Shown: positions 23,808-33,541 of the stretch, piece by piece
How the letters are laid out: every line of letters begins with the position of its first letter
Numbering within the stretch: the stretch's first letter is position 1
Assembly: GCF_015221995.1 (NCBI RefSeq)
Contig: NZ_JADFFM010000001.1
Location: 2,108,001-2,172,000 of the forward strand
Reading direction: 5' to 3'
Source of the DNA: Mucilaginibacter boryungensis
Lineage (GTDB): Bacteria > Bacteroidota > Bacteroidia > Sphingobacteriales > Sphingobacteriaceae
DNA length: 64,000 nt
Program-made: the position numbers and the translations under genes
Notes under the pieces: model-generated
Databases searched by the model: none
The model's input: the letters and a program-made list of their open reading frames with translations, nothing else
Told to the model about the DNA's origin: nothing

Positions 23808-26003
23808 ATGATAGAGACAAAAAAATCTCTTTTTGATAATCTTCAAAATTTTTTCGGGTTCGATAATTTTAAAGGGGAGCAGGAAGCGATTATAACCAAT
23901 ATCTTGTCAGGCAACGATACCTTCGTGATCATGCCTACAGGTGGCGGCAAATCTATGTGCTATCAGTTGCCGGCTTTAATGAGCGAAGGTACAGCTATAG
24001 TAATTTCTCCACTAATTGCCTTAATGAAAAACCAGGTCGATCAGCTCAGGGCGTTCGGCGGGTCGGATAGTATAGCTCACTTTTTAAATTCTTCGTTAAC
24101 TAAATCAGAAATAGCCCGGGTAAAAGAGGATGTACTTGGTGGCAAAACCAAGTTGTTATATGTAGCCCCTGAATCATTAACCAAGCAGGACAATATTGAT
24201 TTTTTACGCCTGAACCAAGTGTCGTTTGTGGCAGTTGATGAGGCGCACTGTATATCAGAATGGGGGCACGATTTCCGGCCCGAATATCGTAAGATACGCC
24301 AGGTGATCAGCAATATTGGCGAGAACATCCCAATTATAGCCTTAACCGCTACAGCTACCCCAAAAGTACAGCAGGATATCCAAAAGAACCTGCAAATGAA
24401 TAACGCTACGGTGTTCAAATCATCGTTCAACCGTTCTAACTTATTTTACGAGGTTCGCCCTAAGCAGAACGTGTTAAAAGAGATTGTAAAATTTGTTAAG
24501 CAGCACACGGGTAAATCGGGCATTATTTATTGCCTTAGCCGCAAAAAGGTTGAGGAAGTTGCACAGGCATTAACGCTTAATGGGGTTAACGCCATGCCAT
24601 ACCATGCCGGCCTGGATGCTAAGGTACGCGCCGATACACAGGATAAATTCCTGATGGAAGATATTGAGGTGATTGTAGCTACTATAGCTTTCGGCATGGG
24701 TATTGATAAACCCGATGTGCGTTATGTGATACACCATGATATGCCTAAAAGCATGGAAGGTTATTACCAGGAAACCGGCCGCAGCGGCCGTGACGGCGGC
24801 GAGGGGATATGCGTAGCCTTTTATTCGGAAAAAGATATTGATAAACTGCAAAAGTTTATGAAAGATAAACCGGTTTCTGAAAGAGAGATCGGTACACAGA
24901 TACTGAAAGAGGTTATTGATTACGCAGAATCATCGGTTTGCCGCCGCAAGCAGATACTGCATTATTTTGGCGAAAACTTTAACGAGGCGGGTTGTAATAA
25001 CATGTGCGACAATTGCTGCGCGCATAAACAGCAGTTTGATGGCGAGGAGCATTTACACCGCGCATTAAGCCTGATACGCGACCTTGGCGAGAAGTTTGAC
25101 GATCATCATGTAGTGAGTGTATTAATGGGCGCAGATAACCCCCAGGTGCATCATTACGAACATCATTTACTACCAACCTTTGGTTCGGGCAAGGACGATG
25201 GCGAACTGCTTTGGAAATCGTTAATGCGGCAGGCTTTGCTGGATAATTATTTATCAAAGGATATTGATTACTACGGCCTGTTAAAATTGACCCAAAAGGG
25301 TCACGACTTCCTTGAAAACCCGCATAGCATCCGTTTTGTGATGAACAGGCCGATTGGCGCTACGGACGATGATTCGGACGATGAGAACCCTAAGAGCGGT
25401 GGCGGTGCACTAGATACCGAGCTATTGCAAATGCTGAAGGACCTGCGTAAGAAGATAGCTAAACAAAAAGGCTTACCACCTTTTGTGATATTCCAGGATC
25501 CATCGTTAGAGGAAATGTGCACGCATTACCCTATCACTACCGAAGAGTTGAAACAAATATCCGGCGTAGGGGCAGGGAAAGCACTTAAGTTTGGCGCACC
25601 GTTTACCGAACTGATCAAGAAGTACGTTGAGGATAACGAAATAGACCGCCCGGTAGATATGGTGATCAAAAGCGCGGCTAATAAATCGGCGCTGAAGGTT
25701 TACATTATCCAAAACATAGACAGGCACCTGAATTTGGAGGATATAGCCGCTTCTAAAGGCATTACTTATGAAGATGTGCTGCGCGAGGTAGAAACCATTG
25801 TAAACTCGGGCACCAAGCTTAACCTGAACTACTATATTGACGAGGTGATAGACGAGGATAAGCAGGAAGAAGTATTTGATTATTTCCGCACCGCTGAAGT
25901 AGATTCTATTGACCATGCCCTTGTTGAACTGGGCGGTGACGATTACACCCGCGAAGAAGTGCAACTGATGCGTATAAAGTTTATGTCGGAATTAGGGAAT
26001 TAG
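23808..26003 (+). CDS. recQ: ATP-dependent DNA helicase RecQ
   Basis: A 731-residue RecQ. Walker A is PTGGGKSM (43-50), the DEAH box VDEAHC lies near 143, and motif VI reads QETGRSGRDG. The zinc-binding RQC region has four Cys (CRRKQILHYFGE then CNNMCDNC), followed by winged-helix and HRDC domains (HRDC about 545-625). An extra C-terminal segment (about 640-731) resembles the helix-turn-helix found in many Bacteroidetes RecQ proteins. It unwinds recombination intermediates and stalled forks. The 235-bp upstream gap holds no clear promoter consensus. Confidence 0.95.
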   Translation: MIETKKSLFDNLQNFFGFDNFKGEQEAIITNILSGNDTFVIMPTGGGKSMCYQLPALMSEGTAIVISPLIALMKNQVDQLRAFGGSDSIAHFLNSSLTKSEIARVKEDVLGGKTKLLYVAPESLTKQDNIDFLRLNQVSFVAVDEAHCISEWGHDFRPEYRKIRQVISNIGENIPIIALTATATPKVQQDIQKNLQMNNATVFKSSFNRSNLFYEVRPKQNVLKEIVKFVKQHTGKSGIIYCLSRKKVEEVAQALTLNGVNAMPYHAGLDAKVRADTQDKFLMEDIEVIVATIAFGMGIDKPDVRYVIHHDMPKSMEGYYQETGRSGRDGGEGICVAFYSEKDIDKLQKFMKDKPVSEREIGTQILKEVIDYAESSVCRRKQILHYFGENFNEAGCNNMCDNCCAHKQQFDGEEHLHRALSLIRDLGEKFDDHHVVSVLMGADNPQVHHYEHHLLPTFGSGKDDGELLWKSLMRQALLDNYLSKDIDYYGLLKLTQKGHDFLENPHSIRFVMNRPIGATDDDSDDENPKSGGGALDTELLQMLKDLRKKIAKQKGLPPFVIFQDPSLEEMCTHYPITTEELKQISGVGAGKALKFGAPFTELIKKYVEDNEIDRPVDMVIKSAANKSALKVYIIQNIDRHLNLEDIAASKGITYEDVLREVETIVNSGTKLNLNYYIDEVIDEDKQEEVFDYFRTAEVDSIDHALVELGGDDYTREEVQLMRIKFMSELGN

Positions 26004-26036
26004 CAAAAGCGCCTTAAGTTAAGGCATTTTTGCTTT
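26004..26036 (+). terminator. Intrinsic terminator after recQ
   Basis: GCCTT/AAGGC stem with flanking GCAAAA/TTTTTGC pairing, followed by a T-rich stretch. Confidence 0.65.
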
Positions 26037-26045
26037 AATAGTATG

Positions 26046-26075
26046 TTGTATTTTAATATTTAAGTGTTATTTTTA
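26046..26075 (+). promoter_or_regulatory. Promoter of the lipoprotein gene at 26094
   Basis: TTG (26046-26048), 19-nt spacer, TATTTTTA (26068-26075), one mismatch to TAnnTTTG. The predicted start near 26081 excludes the upstream in-frame Met at 26064. Confidence 0.6.
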
Positions 26076-26093
26076 GTCAACTTAAATATCACA

Positions 26094-26795
26094 ATGAAAA
26101 CAACTTACATTAAATCACTATTTTTTGCCTCGTTATTTATCTGTGCCTGTAAAAAGGACAATAATACGAATACTGATACAACAACAAATCAAATCACTAA
26201 TATCACTTATTACGCAAAAGCTGTAAACTCAGGTGCGTTAATTACAGGTTCTAATAACCTTAAAACACAAGCCACCGGCTCTGTTGCATGGCTTACAGGA
26301 ACGATTTACGCCGAGGAGTTATCGTTTGAGGGTACAGGTTCAACAGTTGTAAGCACTAAAATACCCATTCAAAAAAACATCAATATTCTATCAGGTGATG
26401 GATTAGCTGGAAATGTGTCACTCACCGCAGGGCAGTATACCAATACCAAAGTGGCATTACATTTAAAAAAATCAGCCAAATCAGATCTTGCATTTAATCT
26501 CACCGCCACCTACACTGATTTTAAAGGTAATAAAGTGCCAATGGTCATAGCTAACTCTGATGAATTTGAAATAAAACTTGCGGTAAGTAATTTTACAACT
26601 ACATCTACGGGAGCAACAAAAATTACTATCAGCTATGATTTAAGTAAAATATTAAATAATATTCTTGCACCCGAACTTGAAAATGCATATCGCACACCTG
26701 ATGGTACTTTATTAATAAGCAGTTCGGTTAATGTGGATTTATACAATAAAGTAAAAGCTAATTGGCAAATACTTGCTACAGCATCAGTTCAGTGA
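26094..26795 (+). CDS. Lipoprotein of unknown function
   Basis: A 233-residue protein not recognised by family. It has a lipoprotein signal (MKTTYIKSLFFASLFICAC, Cys at 19), then a low-complexity Asn/Thr linker and a beta-rich domain (about 40-233). The segment ISYDLSKILNNILAPELENAYRTPDGTLLIS near the end has the style of Bacteroidetes lipoproteins of the DUF-type immunoglobulin-like group. The Met at 26094 is fixed by the promoter at 26046-26075. It is convergent with the OmpA gene, one base apart. Confidence 0.65.
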   Translation: MKTTYIKSLFFASLFICACKKDNNTNTDTTTNQITNITYYAKAVNSGALITGSNNLKTQATGSVAWLTGTIYAEELSFEGTGSTVVSTKIPIQKNINILSGDGLAGNVSLTAGQYTNTKVALHLKKSAKSDLAFNLTATYTDFKGNKVPMVIANSDEFEIKLAVSNFTTTSTGATKITISYDLSKILNNILAPELENAYRTPDGTLLISSSVNVDLYNKVKANWQILATASVQ

Positions 26796-26796
26796 T

Positions 26797-28698
26797 TTAC
26801 TTCCCAATAATCTGAATCTCCGTCCTCCTGTTCATAGCCCGGTTTTCATCACTGGTATTTGGCGCTATTGGCTGGGTTTTGCCGTAGCCTTTAAAAATCA
26901 TGCGGTTGGTGTTTACGCTATGGTCAACCAGGAATTTGTAGACCGATTTTGCCCGGTTCTCGGAAAGTATTTGGTTCGCTTGATCATTACCCACGTTGTC
27001 CGTGTGACCGGATATTTCAATCTTCACATTAGGGTTAAGTGCTAAAAAGTCGATGATCTTTTTCAATTCCGACATCGACTCCGGTTTCAGATCGAAACGG
27101 TTGGTATCAAAGAATATATTTTTCAGAATAACCTTACTGCCAATGGCTATGGGTTCCAGCGCTATCTTTACATTAAATGGATTATTCACCTTGTGCCCAA
27201 CCAGCGAGAAGTTTTCAGAATAAAATAAATAGCCATTTTTAGTTACGGTCAGGCCATAATTCTTCCCCGTGGTAAGCGTTGCTAAAAACTCACCCGTTGT
27301 GGCCGAACTATAATCCTGGTAAACCGCCAAACCATTTTCCAGGTCGATGATCTCTACAGCCGCTTCCAGTGGTTGCTTGGTGGTACCATCATGTACCGTG
27401 CCCTTGGCGTAGGTTACCATGTGCGGCCGCACCGCAACCGGCAACTCGAATGTATAAATATCAAAGCCACCAAAGCCATTCAGGTTGTTCGAAGCAAAAA
27501 AGGCATAGTTACCATTAGCCGTTATGGTCAGGCCGTTCTCATCGCCGCTTGAATTAATTGGATACCCCAAATTTTCAGGTCTCTGCCATTCGCCTTTTTT
27601 ACTTAACCGGCTCACAAATAAATCCTTATTCCCCATTCCCGGCCAACCATTTGAACAAAAGTAGAGTGTACTATCATCCGGGTGAATAAATGGCGATTGC
27701 TCATCAAACGTAGTATTTATGTTGGGTCCTAAATTAATAGGCTCGCCCCAGCCATTGGGGGTTAAAATAGATTTCCAGATATCATAACCACCATACCCGC
27801 CTTTACGGTTGCTCACAAAGTAAAGCGTACGCCCATCGGCACTTATTGATGGTTGCGATTCCCATCCGGGGCTGTTAATGGGTGGTGGTAAGTCCCTGGG
27901 CTTGGCCCAATCGTTCCCTTTTTTTAACGAAATATAAATATCGCAGCGCCCTAAACCATCGGGACGGTTGCAACCTGTAAAAAACAGGTATTTACCATCC
28001 TGCGAAATAGATTGCGCGCCCTCGTTAAAATTAGGCGTGTTGATCAGGTTACTCAGGTAAGTAGCTGTTTGCCATTTATTATCTGCCTTTGTGCTTTTAT
28101 AAAAGTCCTCGTTATTGTTTATTTTACGGGTAAATATCAATGTACTTTCATCGGCAGTAGCTACGGGCAGATATTCATCGTCCGCAGTATTTATTTCTGG
28201 CCCAAGATTGATGGGTTTAAAGGGCACCGGATGTTGTAATGCATTCAAACTAAACTCGCAATCAGCTATTAGTTTGCGGGCATAAAAACGGTTCTGTTCA
28301 GTAACGTAGGGGTAGGTAATATATTTTTCCAGGTCGGCTTTGGCCGGTATATATTCGGCGTTGTTTATTTCAGCCTCACCAAGTTTTAAATAAATGGCCC
28401 GATTATATTCCGGATTAAGTGCAATAACCGCCCTGTACTGGGATAACGCGTCTTTGTACATCCGTTTTAAACGCAGTACATCGGCCAATTGGGAATGGGC
28501 CTCAATAAACTTATCATCGCGTTTTACCGCATTATAAAGCTGCTGAATGGCTTCGTCATAGTTATTCTCATCAATAGCCTGACTTGCTAAAGCGTAACTC
28601 TTTAGGGCTTCTTTATCGGTGGTAGAAAGTTGTCGTTGCTGGGCAAATGTCAGTACCGGTAAAAAGAATAGCAATATTAGGGTAATTGAAATTCTCAT
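26797..28698 (-). CDS. OmpA-family protein with TPR, PD40 propeller and regulatory-like domain (PorE-like)
   Basis: A 633-residue envelope protein. After a signal peptide (to about residue 19) come TPR helices (about 30-135), a WD40-like PD40 beta-propeller (about 165-420; repeated SADGRTLYFVSNRKGGYGGYDIW blades), a carboxypeptidase-regulatory-like domain (about 435-515) and a C-terminal OmpA peptidoglycan-binding domain (about 530-633, with ISGHTDNVGNDQANQILSENRAKSV). This order is that of PorE, a component of the type IX secretion system in Porphyromonas. It probably anchors an outer-membrane complex to peptidoglycan. Other T9SS genes are not in the window, so the role is inference. Confidence 0.88.
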   Translation of the reverse strand: MRISITLILLFFLPVLTFAQQRQLSTTDKEALKSYALASQAIDENNYDEAIQQLYNAVKRDDKFIEAHSQLADVLRLKRMYKDALSQYRAVIALNPEYNRAIYLKLGEAEINNAEYIPAKADLEKYITYPYVTEQNRFYARKLIADCEFSLNALQHPVPFKPINLGPEINTADDEYLPVATADESTLIFTRKINNNEDFYKSTKADNKWQTATYLSNLINTPNFNEGAQSISQDGKYLFFTGCNRPDGLGRCDIYISLKKGNDWAKPRDLPPPINSPGWESQPSISADGRTLYFVSNRKGGYGGYDIWKSILTPNGWGEPINLGPNINTTFDEQSPFIHPDDSTLYFCSNGWPGMGNKDLFVSRLSKKGEWQRPENLGYPINSSGDENGLTITANGNYAFFASNNLNGFGGFDIYTFELPVAVRPHMVTYAKGTVHDGTTKQPLEAAVEIIDLENGLAVYQDYSSATTGEFLATLTTGKNYGLTVTKNGYLFYSENFSLVGHKVNNPFNVKIALEPIAIGSKVILKNIFFDTNRFDLKPESMSELKKIIDFLALNPNVKIEISGHTDNVGNDQANQILSENRAKSVYKFLVDHSVNTNRMIFKGYGKTQPIAPNTSDENRAMNRRTEIQIIGK

Positions 28699-28734
28699 TC
28701 AGGATTATACGGATATAATTCTAAGTTACACTTT

Positions 28735-29358
28735 TTAAGGAATATTCAAATATTTATGCGTTTGCAGTGAAATTTCCCACTTTGGGTTATTCATTACGTA
28801 ATCAACTATCTGTGGTATCATTTCTTTAGATTTTGACCATTCGGGCTGCAGGTATAATTTACAACCTGGCCCAACCATAGCAGCATGCTCTTCGGCCCAT
28901 AAAAAATCCGATTTATTAAATACTATAACCTTTAATTCGTGCGCTTGTTTGGCCACTTCTTTTACAGGCGCCTTAAATTTTTTAGGCGAGAGACAAATCC
29001 AATCCCACGAGCCTGAAAGGGGATAGGCCCCGGAAGTTTCAATAAAGGTTTTAATACCGTTTTGCTGTAATTTTTCGGTAAGATAATCAAGGTTATATAT
29101 CAATGGTTCGCCACCGGTCACTACCACTGCTTTGGCCGGGTGTAGCGCAGCGTGTTCAACTATCGTATCAGCTGAAGTTAAAGCGTGTAATTCGGCATCC
29201 CAGCTTTCTTTCACATCGCACCAATGGCAGCCTACATCACAACCACCCAGGCGAATGAAATAAGCCGCTTTACCGGTGTTAAATCCCTCGCCTTGTATTG
29301 TATAAAATTCTTCCATTAACGGAAGCAGTGTCCCGTCCTCGGGAATTATATGTGCCAT
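28735..29358 (-). CDS. queE: 7-carboxy-7-deazaguanine synthase
   Basis: A 207-residue radical-SAM enzyme. The cluster motif CX3CX2C (C40, C44, C47 in GGCDVGCHWCDVK) binds the 4Fe-4S cluster, with the GGEP motif at about 82-85 (VVTGGEPLIY) and PLSGSWDWICLSPKKFK in the second half. It converts carboxy-tetrahydropterin into 7-carboxy-7-deazaguanine on the way to queuosine. A -7-like box (TACCTTTG on the minus strand, 29367-29374) lies 9 bp upstream of the start. Other queuosine genes are not adjacent. Confidence 0.92.
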   Translation of the reverse strand: MAHIIPEDGTLLPLMEEFYTIQGEGFNTGKAAYFIRLGGCDVGCHWCDVKESWDAELHALTSADTIVEHAALHPAKAVVVTGGEPLIYNLDYLTEKLQQNGIKTFIETSGAYPLSGSWDWICLSPKKFKAPVKEVAKQAHELKVIVFNKSDFLWAEEHAAMVGPGCKLYLQPEWSKSKEMIPQIVDYVMNNPKWEISLQTHKYLNIP

Positions 29359-29366
29359 AATCGGCG

Positions 29367-29374
29367 CAAAGGTA
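29367..29374 (-). promoter_or_regulatory. Candidate -7 box for queE
   Basis: TACCTTTG on the minus strand, matching TAnnTTTG, without a well-spaced TTG. Confidence 0.4.
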
Positions 29375-29446
29375 CTTTATTGAGGCGAAAGGTTAAAGGC
29401 AAAAGGTTAAAGGTGAGATTTGGGTGAATAATCAACTAATACAAAC

Positions 29447-29454
29447 TATTTTTG
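29447..29454 (+). promoter_or_regulatory. Candidate -7 box for the lipoprotein/Rieske pair
   Basis: TATTTTTG, about 53 bp before the start codon at 29507. The nearest upstream TTG is at 24 nt, so only the -7 box is convincing. Confidence 0.4.
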
Positions 29455-29506
29455 CAGTTCGGCATTTAATTAATAATCAGTATTATTACCTTAAATTTTA
29501 CGGGAT

Positions 29507-30271
29507 ATGAAAAGACTTTACTTTCCTGTTATTTTATTGCTGATGTTTTGTCTTTCATCCTGCGTGGATATAGAGGAGCATTACAATTTTAAGGCCGATG
29601 GATCATGCAGTGTGGTGTATGATTTTGATATGAGCAAAGCCGTCTCGGTATTAATGAACCTGATGACCGATTCCGTACGGTCGACACCCGAATTTGGCAT
29701 GGTGAAGGATACTACCCTAAACTTCTACACCGCCTTACCTGATACTACTATAAGTAAAATGAGTGTTGACGAAGTGAACATGGCCAAGGCCAGTCAGCTG
29801 AACGTGAACATGAATTTGAAGAAAAACCTGATGAAGGTTAGCTTGAACCATGAAGCTAAAAACATAGCCGATCTGCAGTATTACCTGGAACATATCTCTA
29901 AGCTAAGCAGTGCCGGGGGTGTTAATGCCATTACAAAAAACAGCAAAAAAAATACTGCTTTTGATCCGCAGCAATTGATATCGGGCGAAGATTATTACGT
30001 CTATGAAATTACCGCGCATAAATTTTATCGTATTATCGATCTGTCGAAATTTAACGCGTTCCTGAAACGGACTGCATCAACTTTTGCCATGGCTAAGGCC
30101 ATGCTGATAGAAACACCTTATAAAGTAGTGCTGAATTTTGCGAAGCCGGTAAAGAAGATAGATAATCCCAAAGCCGTATTATCTGCCGACAGGCGCCGCG
30201 TTACTTTACAAACCAATATGGACGATATTATTAAAAACCCATCGTCCATGAACCTTAAAATAGATTTTTAG
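29507..30271 (+). CDS. Lipoprotein of unknown function
   Basis: A 254-residue lipoprotein: signal with the lipobox LSSC (Cys at about 19), then a periplasmic domain. The opening VDIEEHYNFKADGSCSVVYDFDMSKAVSVL resembles a group of Bacteroidetes lipoproteins with no assigned role. The middle (about 55-150) is Met- and Lys-rich and helical; no catalytic motif is seen. It lies 5 bp before the Rieske gene, in the same direction. Confidence 0.7.
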   Translation: MKRLYFPVILLLMFCLSSCVDIEEHYNFKADGSCSVVYDFDMSKAVSVLMNLMTDSVRSTPEFGMVKDTTLNFYTALPDTTISKMSVDEVNMAKASQLNVNMNLKKNLMKVSLNHEAKNIADLQYYLEHISKLSSAGGVNAITKNSKKNTAFDPQQLISGEDYYVYEITAHKFYRIIDLSKFNAFLKRTASTFAMAKAMLIETPYKVVLNFAKPVKKIDNPKAVLSADRRRVTLQTNMDDIIKNPSSMNLKIDF

Positions 30272-30276
30272 CCTGG

Positions 30277-30612
30277 ATGAAGTGGTATAATACCGGTGTA
30301 ACCAATACCGATAAGCCATTTATTAAACGAGTTTCAGTAGGCGGCCACAATGTTTGCCTGGTAGGGTACGGTGGCCATATTTATGCTTTGGCTAACAAAT
30401 GCCCCCATGCCGGCGAAGATCTATCCCGTGGCTGGTGTACGGAGGGAAAAATTGTATGTGCTTATCATCGTTTTTCCTACAGCCTGGAAACGGGTAAAGG
30501 TAGCCCGGGTCAAAACGATTACGTGAATACCTACGCTGTTAAAGTGGAAGACGGGATGATATTTGTAGGCTTTAATACGTTTAGGGAGAAGCTCAAAAGT
30601 TTATTTCAATAA
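30277..30612 (+). CDS. Rieske [2Fe-2S] ferredoxin
   Basis: A 111-residue protein with one Rieske domain. Cluster ligands are C42/H44 (CPHAG) and C61/H64 (CAYHRF), the CXH-X16-CXXH pattern of Rieske proteins. There is no signal peptide, so it is a cytoplasmic small ferredoxin of the nitrite reductase (NirD)/dioxygenase-ferredoxin type. It sits 5 bp behind the lipoprotein gene. No oxygenase or reductase partner is encoded in the neighbourhood, so its electron acceptor is unknown. Confidence 0.88.
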   Translation: MKWYNTGVTNTDKPFIKRVSVGGHNVCLVGYGGHIYALANKCPHAGEDLSRGWCTEGKIVCAYHRFSYSLETGKGSPGQNDYVNTYAVKVEDGMIFVGFNTFREKLKSLFQ

Positions 30613-30620
30613 AACCCAAC

Positions 30621-30719
30621 GTCATTGCGAGGAGCCGCGAAGATCGTGTGCAGGGCGACGTGGCAATCTCGTCGTATGTAAACTACCTATGAGATTGCCA
30701 CGCTATCGCTCGCAATGAC
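30621..30719. repeat. Palindromic dispersed repeat, copy B (CGTCATTGCGAG type)
   Basis: Ends CGTCATTGCGAG (from 30621) and CTCGCAATGAC (to 30719) are inverted copies, and TGGCAATCTC (30661-30670) with GAGATTGCCA (30691-30700) gives a second internal perfect inverted repeat. Same ends as copy A at 13336-13430. Confidence 0.75.
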
Positions 30720-30732
30720 AATATGAAGATGG

Positions 30733-31614
30733 TTAACTATAAACCTCTTTATTAGCCGATGCTAAGGTATTCTTCAACAAGCCGATAATGGTCATTAGGC
30801 CTACGCCACCGGGAACGGGGGTTATCCATGACGCTTTTTGCGAAACGCCTTCAAAATCAACGTCCCCATAAAGCTTATACCCCGATTTGGTGAGGGTTGA
30901 TGTTTCGCGGTTCATGCCTACGTCAATAACTACTACGCCATCCTTCACCATATCGGCTGTTACAAAGTTCTTTTTACCAATAGCAACAATCAGGATATCG
31001 GCATCAAGTGTAAACTTTTTAATATCGGGGGTGCGACTGTGGCAAATGGTTACCGTGCAGTTACCGGGTTGTGTATTACGGGCCATTAATATGCTCATTG
31101 GTGAACCAACAATATTACTGCGGCCAACTACTACACAGTGCTTACCAGCCGTTTCAATACCGTATTTTTTCAGCATTAGGGTAATACCATAAGGCGTAGC
31201 GGGAATAAACGAAGGCAGGTTACGCTGCATACGGCCCAGGTTAATAGGGTGGAAGCCGTCAACATCTTTTCTGTGGTCAATACGTTCGGTTACTTTTTCA
31301 GGGTCAATGTGTTTTGGCAGCGGGAGTTGAACAATAATACCATCAATATCATCATCGGCATTTAGTTCGGCCACTTTTATCAGCAGTTCTTCTTCGGTTA
31401 CCGTATCTTCATAACGTACCAGGCTCGATTTAAAACCGACTGCCTCGCAATTGCGCATTTTACTGGCTACATAAGTTTCGCTGCCGCCATCGTGCCCAAC
31501 CAAAACCGCTACCAAATGTGGCTTGCGCCCTGTGCGCACTAAAACTTCAGCCGCTTGCTGGGCTATTTCACCTTTAAGTTTTTCTGATACGTATTTTCCG
31601 TCGAGTAGCTGCAT
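30733..31614 (-). CDS. folD: Bifunctional methylenetetrahydrofolate dehydrogenase/cyclohydrolase
   Basis: A 293-residue FolD. It contains the [14 protein letters not shown] segment with the catalytic Lys region, the QLPLP motif (about 97-101) and the cofactor-binding stretch [18 protein letters not shown] (about 158-175), with [10 protein letters not shown] near the end. It interconverts methylene-THF, methenyl-THF and formyl-THF. The Met at 31614 ([14 protein letters not shown]) is the family start; a Met 11 codons upstream would read through the intergenic GAGTC repeat. lepA lies just upstream on the same strand. Confidence 0.95.
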   Translation of the reverse strand: MQLLDGKYVSEKLKGEIAQQAAEVLVRTGRKPHLVAVLVGHDGGSETYVASKMRNCEAVGFKSSLVRYEDTVTEEELLIKVAELNADDDIDGIIVQLPLPKHIDPEKVTERIDHRKDVDGFHPINLGRMQRNLPSFIPATPYGITLMLKKYGIETAGKHCVVVGRSNIVGSPMSILMARNTQPGNCTVTICHSRTPDIKKFTLDADILIVAIGKKNFVTADMVKDGVVVIDVGMNRETSTLTKSGYKLYGDVDFEGVSQKASWITPVPGGVGLMTIIGLLKNTLASANKEVYS

Positions 31615-31618
31615 TGTG

Positions 31619-31677
31619 AGAGTCAAGATATGAGAGTCAAGAATCAAAACACATTCTATGCCGATTCTTACTCTCGA
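31619..31677. repeat. Word-based inverted repeat (GAGAGTC family)
   Basis: TGAGAGTCAAGAATC (31631-31645) and the inverted GATTCTTACTCTCGA (31663-31677) flank a spacer; a further direct copy of GAGAGTCAAGA starts at 31619. It lies between lepA and folD. Confidence 0.55.
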
Positions 31678-31682
31678 TTCAA

Positions 31683-33470
31683 TTAATCTAATTTAAGTAC
31701 CGCCATAAACGCCGATTGTGGTATCTCTACGTTACCTACCTGGCGCATGCGTTTTTTACCTTTTTTCTGTTTTTCCAATAGTTTACGCTTACGCGAGATA
31801 TCACCACCATAACATTTAGCCGTAACATCCTTGCGCAAAGCTTTTACTGTTTCACGTGCGATGATCTTAGCGCCGATAGAAGCCTGAATAATAATTTCGA
31901 ATTGCTGGCGTGGTAAAAGTTCTTTCAGCTTTTCACATATCTTTTTGCCAAAATCGTACGAGTTGCTGCGGTGTATTAACGACGACAGGGCATCTACAGG
32001 CTCGCCGTTCAGGCGGATATCCAAACGCACTAAATCGGACTGACGATAACCTATCTGATGGTAATCAAACGAAGCATAGCCTTTAGATATAGTTTTCAGT
32101 TTATCGTAAAAATCGAACACGATCTCGCCCATCGGCATTTCAAAGGTCAGTTCTACGCGGTCAGATGTCAAGTACGATTGATTAGTTATAATACCACGCT
32201 TCTGAATACATAACGACATTACAGGGCCTACAAACTCGGATTTTGTGATGATACTGGCTTTAATATAAGGCTCTTCAACATACTCCAGTTTACTTGGATC
32301 GGGCAAATCTGAAGGGTTGTTCACCAACAGGTCTTCGCCACGGGTAGTATAGGCAATGTACGATACGTTTGGTACGGTGGTAATTACCGTCATATCAAAT
32401 TCGCGCTCAAGGCGCTCCTGGATGATCTCCATGTGCAGCATCCCCAGGAAACCGCAACGGAAACCGAAGCCCAATGCGGCAGACGACTCAGGCTCGAAAA
32501 CCAACGAAGCATCATTAAGCTGTAGTTTAGCCATTGCTTCACGCAGCTCTTCGTAATCTTCAGTATCCACGGGATAGATCCCGGCAAATACCATTGGCTT
32601 TACTTCCTCAAAGCCCTGAATACCTTCGGCACACGGGCGCGCAATATTGGTAATGGTATCCCCAACTTTCACTTCGCGGGCCTCTTTAATACCTGATATG
32701 ATATAGCCTACATCGCCGGTTTTTATCACATCTTTAGGCACCTGGTTCAATTTTAGAGTGCCCACCTCTTCAGCTATATATTGTTTTTCGGTGGCAAAAA
32801 ATTTCACCCGGTCACCTTTTCTTATTTCGCCGTTTACTACTTTAAAATAAGCAATAATGCCACGGAACGAATTAAATACCGAATCAAATATCAAGGCCTG
32901 TAAAGGTGCATCCGGATCACCGACAGGGGCGGGGACACGGGCAACAATGGCTTCCAGTATATCATGTACACCCATACCAGTTTTCCCCGATGCGGCCAAA
33001 ATTTCTTCGCGTTTACAGCCTATCAGTTCAACTATTTGATCTTTAACTTCCTCGGGCATGGCGCCCGGTAAGTCCATTTTATTTAACACGGGGATAATTT
33101 CCAGGTCGTTCTCTAAAGCAAGATATAAGTTTGAAATGGTTTGCGCCTGTATACCTTGCGATGCATCAACAATAAGCAAAGCGCCCTCACAGGCGGCAAT
33201 AGAACGGGAAACTTCGTAGCTAAAATCAACGTGGCCGGGGGTATCTATCAGGTTCAGTACATATTTCTGACCGTTTAGCTCATAATCCATTTGTATGGCA
33301 TGGCTTTTTATGGTGATACCGCGCTCGCGTTCCAGGTCCATATCATCCAGCAACTGGGCTTGCGCTTCGCGCTTGGTAATGGTATTAGTATATTCCAGCA
33401 ACCTGTCGGCAAGGGTACTTTTGCCGTGGTCGATATGTGCTATGATACAAAAATTACGTATGTGCTTCAT
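31683..33470 (-). CDS. lepA: Elongation factor 4 (LepA)
   Basis: A 595-residue translational GTPase. G1 is [12 protein letters not shown] (11-22), G3 DTPGH (about 77-81) and G4 NKMD (about 131-134). The EF-G-like domains II, III and V and the LepA-specific C-terminal domain ([62 protein letters not shown]) are all present. It acts on stalled or aberrant ribosomes and back-translocates them. A -7-like box lies at 33478-33485. Confidence 0.96.
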   Translation of the reverse strand: MKHIRNFCIIAHIDHGKSTLADRLLEYTNTITKREAQAQLLDDMDLERERGITIKSHAIQMDYELNGQKYVLNLIDTPGHVDFSYEVSRSIAACEGALLIVDASQGIQAQTISNLYLALENDLEIIPVLNKMDLPGAMPEEVKDQIVELIGCKREEILAASGKTGMGVHDILEAIVARVPAPVGDPDAPLQALIFDSVFNSFRGIIAYFKVVNGEIRKGDRVKFFATEKQYIAEEVGTLKLNQVPKDVIKTGDVGYIISGIKEAREVKVGDTITNIARPCAEGIQGFEEVKPMVFAGIYPVDTEDYEELREAMAKLQLNDASLVFEPESSAALGFGFRCGFLGMLHMEIIQERLEREFDMTVITTVPNVSYIAYTTRGEDLLVNNPSDLPDPSKLEYVEEPYIKASIITKSEFVGPVMSLCIQKRGIITNQSYLTSDRVELTFEMPMGEIVFDFYDKLKTISKGYASFDYHQIGYRQSDLVRLDIRLNGEPVDALSSLIHRSNSYDFGKKICEKLKELLPRQQFEIIIQASIGAKIIARETVKALRKDVTAKCYGGDISRKRKLLEKQKKGKKRMRQVGNVEIPQSAFMAVLKLD

Positions 33471-33477
33471 TCAGCCG

Positions 33478-33485
33478 CAAAAATA
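33478..33485 (-). promoter_or_regulatory. Candidate -7 box for lepA
   Basis: TATTTTTG on the minus strand just upstream of lepA; no TTG at 19-21 nt. Confidence 0.4.
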
Positions 33486-33541
33486 GCTTTTTACGCGGAT
33501 AATTTGTTATTAACCTGATGAATTAACTAATTTGAATGATA

